A DNA stretch of 22,426 bases from JBBQVO01 sp038211505 (GTDB taxonomy: Bacteria; Chloroflexota; Dehalococcoidia; DSTF01; JACRBR01): contig JBBQVO010000036.1 of NCBI GenBank assembly GCA_038211505.1, forward strand, positions 1-22,426, written 5' to 3'. This document shows positions 21,857 through 22,426 of this stretch, piece by piece. The number at the start of each line of letters is the position of its first letter. The first letter of the stretch is position 1. The notes below the pieces were generated by a model that searched no databases, was not told where the DNA came from, and saw only the letters and a list, made by a program, of their open reading frames with translations. The position numbers and the translations under genes were made by a program.

Positions 21857-22426
21857 CGTCCGTCGGCGGATCGCGCTCGCTCTCGCCTGCGCCGCATTCG
21901 CGCTAATCGCGGCCGCGCTGCCGTTGGGCCCGATCGCTCATGCGCAACAGCCGATCGTGATTGTGTCTGATACGCCGCGCAACGACTTTCCGCGTGGCGT
22001 GACGTTCATGCTCTCGTTCACTGCGCCGTCCGCCGCGAAGGAAGTGCGCCTGCAGTATCACCTCGCGCCCGATGGCACCGGCGCATCCGCCGTCACGCAG
22101 TGCACCGGCAGCGGCACGATCAGCTGCACCTTCGCGCTGACGAGCGGCGCTGGCATCTTCATCATCCCCGGCGCCGAGATCACCTATCACTGGGAGATCG
22201 AAGACGCGGGCGGAGACAAGCTCTCGACGCGGGATGCGCTGTACGTGCAGGAGGACACGCGCTTCACCTTCAGCGAACTGCAGCGCGATAACATCACCCT
22301 GCACTACCACTCCGGCAGCGAATCGCAGGCGCGCGCCGTGCTCGATGCCACTGCCGAGACGCTGCAGAAGGTCGGCCAGCTCGAAAAAACGCAGGTCGCA
22401 TTCCCTGTGAAAGTGTTCCTCTACAC
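21849..22426 (+). CDS. Secreted peptidase-MA-like protein, 5' part (runs off the window)
   Basis: 192 codons are visible. Residues 1-32 are a clear signal peptide: basic MSDVRRR, hydrophobic core ALALACAAFALIAAALPL, and AHA as cleavage site before QQ. A beta-rich region (33-135) follows, with two cysteines (in VTQCTG and TISCTF) likely to form a disulfide. Then FSELQRDNITLHYHSGSESQ and VLDATAETLQKVGQLEKT begin what looks like the N-terminal part of the peptidase MA-like (gluzincin) domain. The HExxH motif would lie beyond the end of the window, so catalytic activity cannot be confirmed. AGGAG (21838-21842), six bases before the ATG, lies inside prfB. The eight-base overlap with prfB suggests co-transcription and coupling. 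Confidence 0.78.
   Translation, partial: MSDVRRRIALALACAAFALIAAALPLGPIAHAQQPIVIVSDTPRNDFPRGVTFMLSFTAPSAAKEVRLQYHLAPDGTGASAVTQCTGSGTISCTFALTSGAGIFIIPGAEITYHWEIEDAGGDKLSTRDALYVQEDTRFTFSELQRDNITLHYHSGSESQARAVLDATAETLQKVGQLEKTQVAFPVKVFLY

Overview
The window is GC-rich DNA densely packed with short-spaced or overlapping genes. It comes from a bacterium, because it carries prfB (release factor 2) with its in-frame TGA frameshift site, which archaea lack. The gene mix (secreted peptidase-MA-like protein downstream of prfB, NurA/HerA/Mre11/Rad50 cluster, stand-alone ferredoxin-thioredoxin-reductase-like protein, GTCATTCTGAGCG-type dispersed repeats) suggests a Chloroflexota-like lineage. That assignment is inference. 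I see no rRNA, tRNA, CRISPR array, transposase or phage gene, so this looks like chromosomal backbone.

Layout. 1-361: tail of an unrecognised protein. 451-3925: a tight operon of methionyl-tRNA synthetase, TatD hydrolase and long-chain polyprenyl diphosphate synthase. 3926-6005: an FmdB zinc ribbon and an amidohydrolase with a basic tail, each next to a paired inverted-repeat element, followed by a good promoter and a leader hairpin. 6006-7977: a multispanning membrane protein and a flippase-like (LPG synthase TM family) protein. 8062-8529 (minus): a CPC/CAC/CHC protein of the ferredoxin-thioredoxin reductase catalytic family. 8674-14922: a translationally coupled nurA-herA-sbcD(mre11)-sbcC(rad50) operon, i.e. 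a DNA-end-resection cassette with archaeal-type organisation. 15071-15844 (minus): an SDR oxidoreductase. 15992-18252: a small Mre11-like phosphoesterase coupled to a GMC oxidoreductase. 18272-18727 (minus): a small lipoprotein. 18806-20667: an endonuclease V fused to an inorganic-pyrophosphatase-like domain, coupled to a methyltransferase. 20749-22426: prfB with its programmed frameshift, overlapping a secreted peptidase-like gene that runs off the edge.

The most novel observation is the endonuclease V-pyrophosphatase fusion (18806-19909). Its C-terminal ~135 residues follow the family I pyrophosphatase pattern with most metal ligands kept. DNA repair is a theme of the second half: end resection (nurA-herA-mre11-rad50), a second Mre11-like phosphoesterase and endonuclease V. 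I see no evidence that these form a single regulon.

Transcription and translation signals: several starts are preceded by a GCTANNNT or TANNNT -10-like box, and a few of these are so close to the start codon that the mRNA would be leaderless or nearly so. Other starts have clear Shine-Dalgarno sequences, notably herA, sbcC and the ferredoxin-thioredoxin-reductase-like gene.
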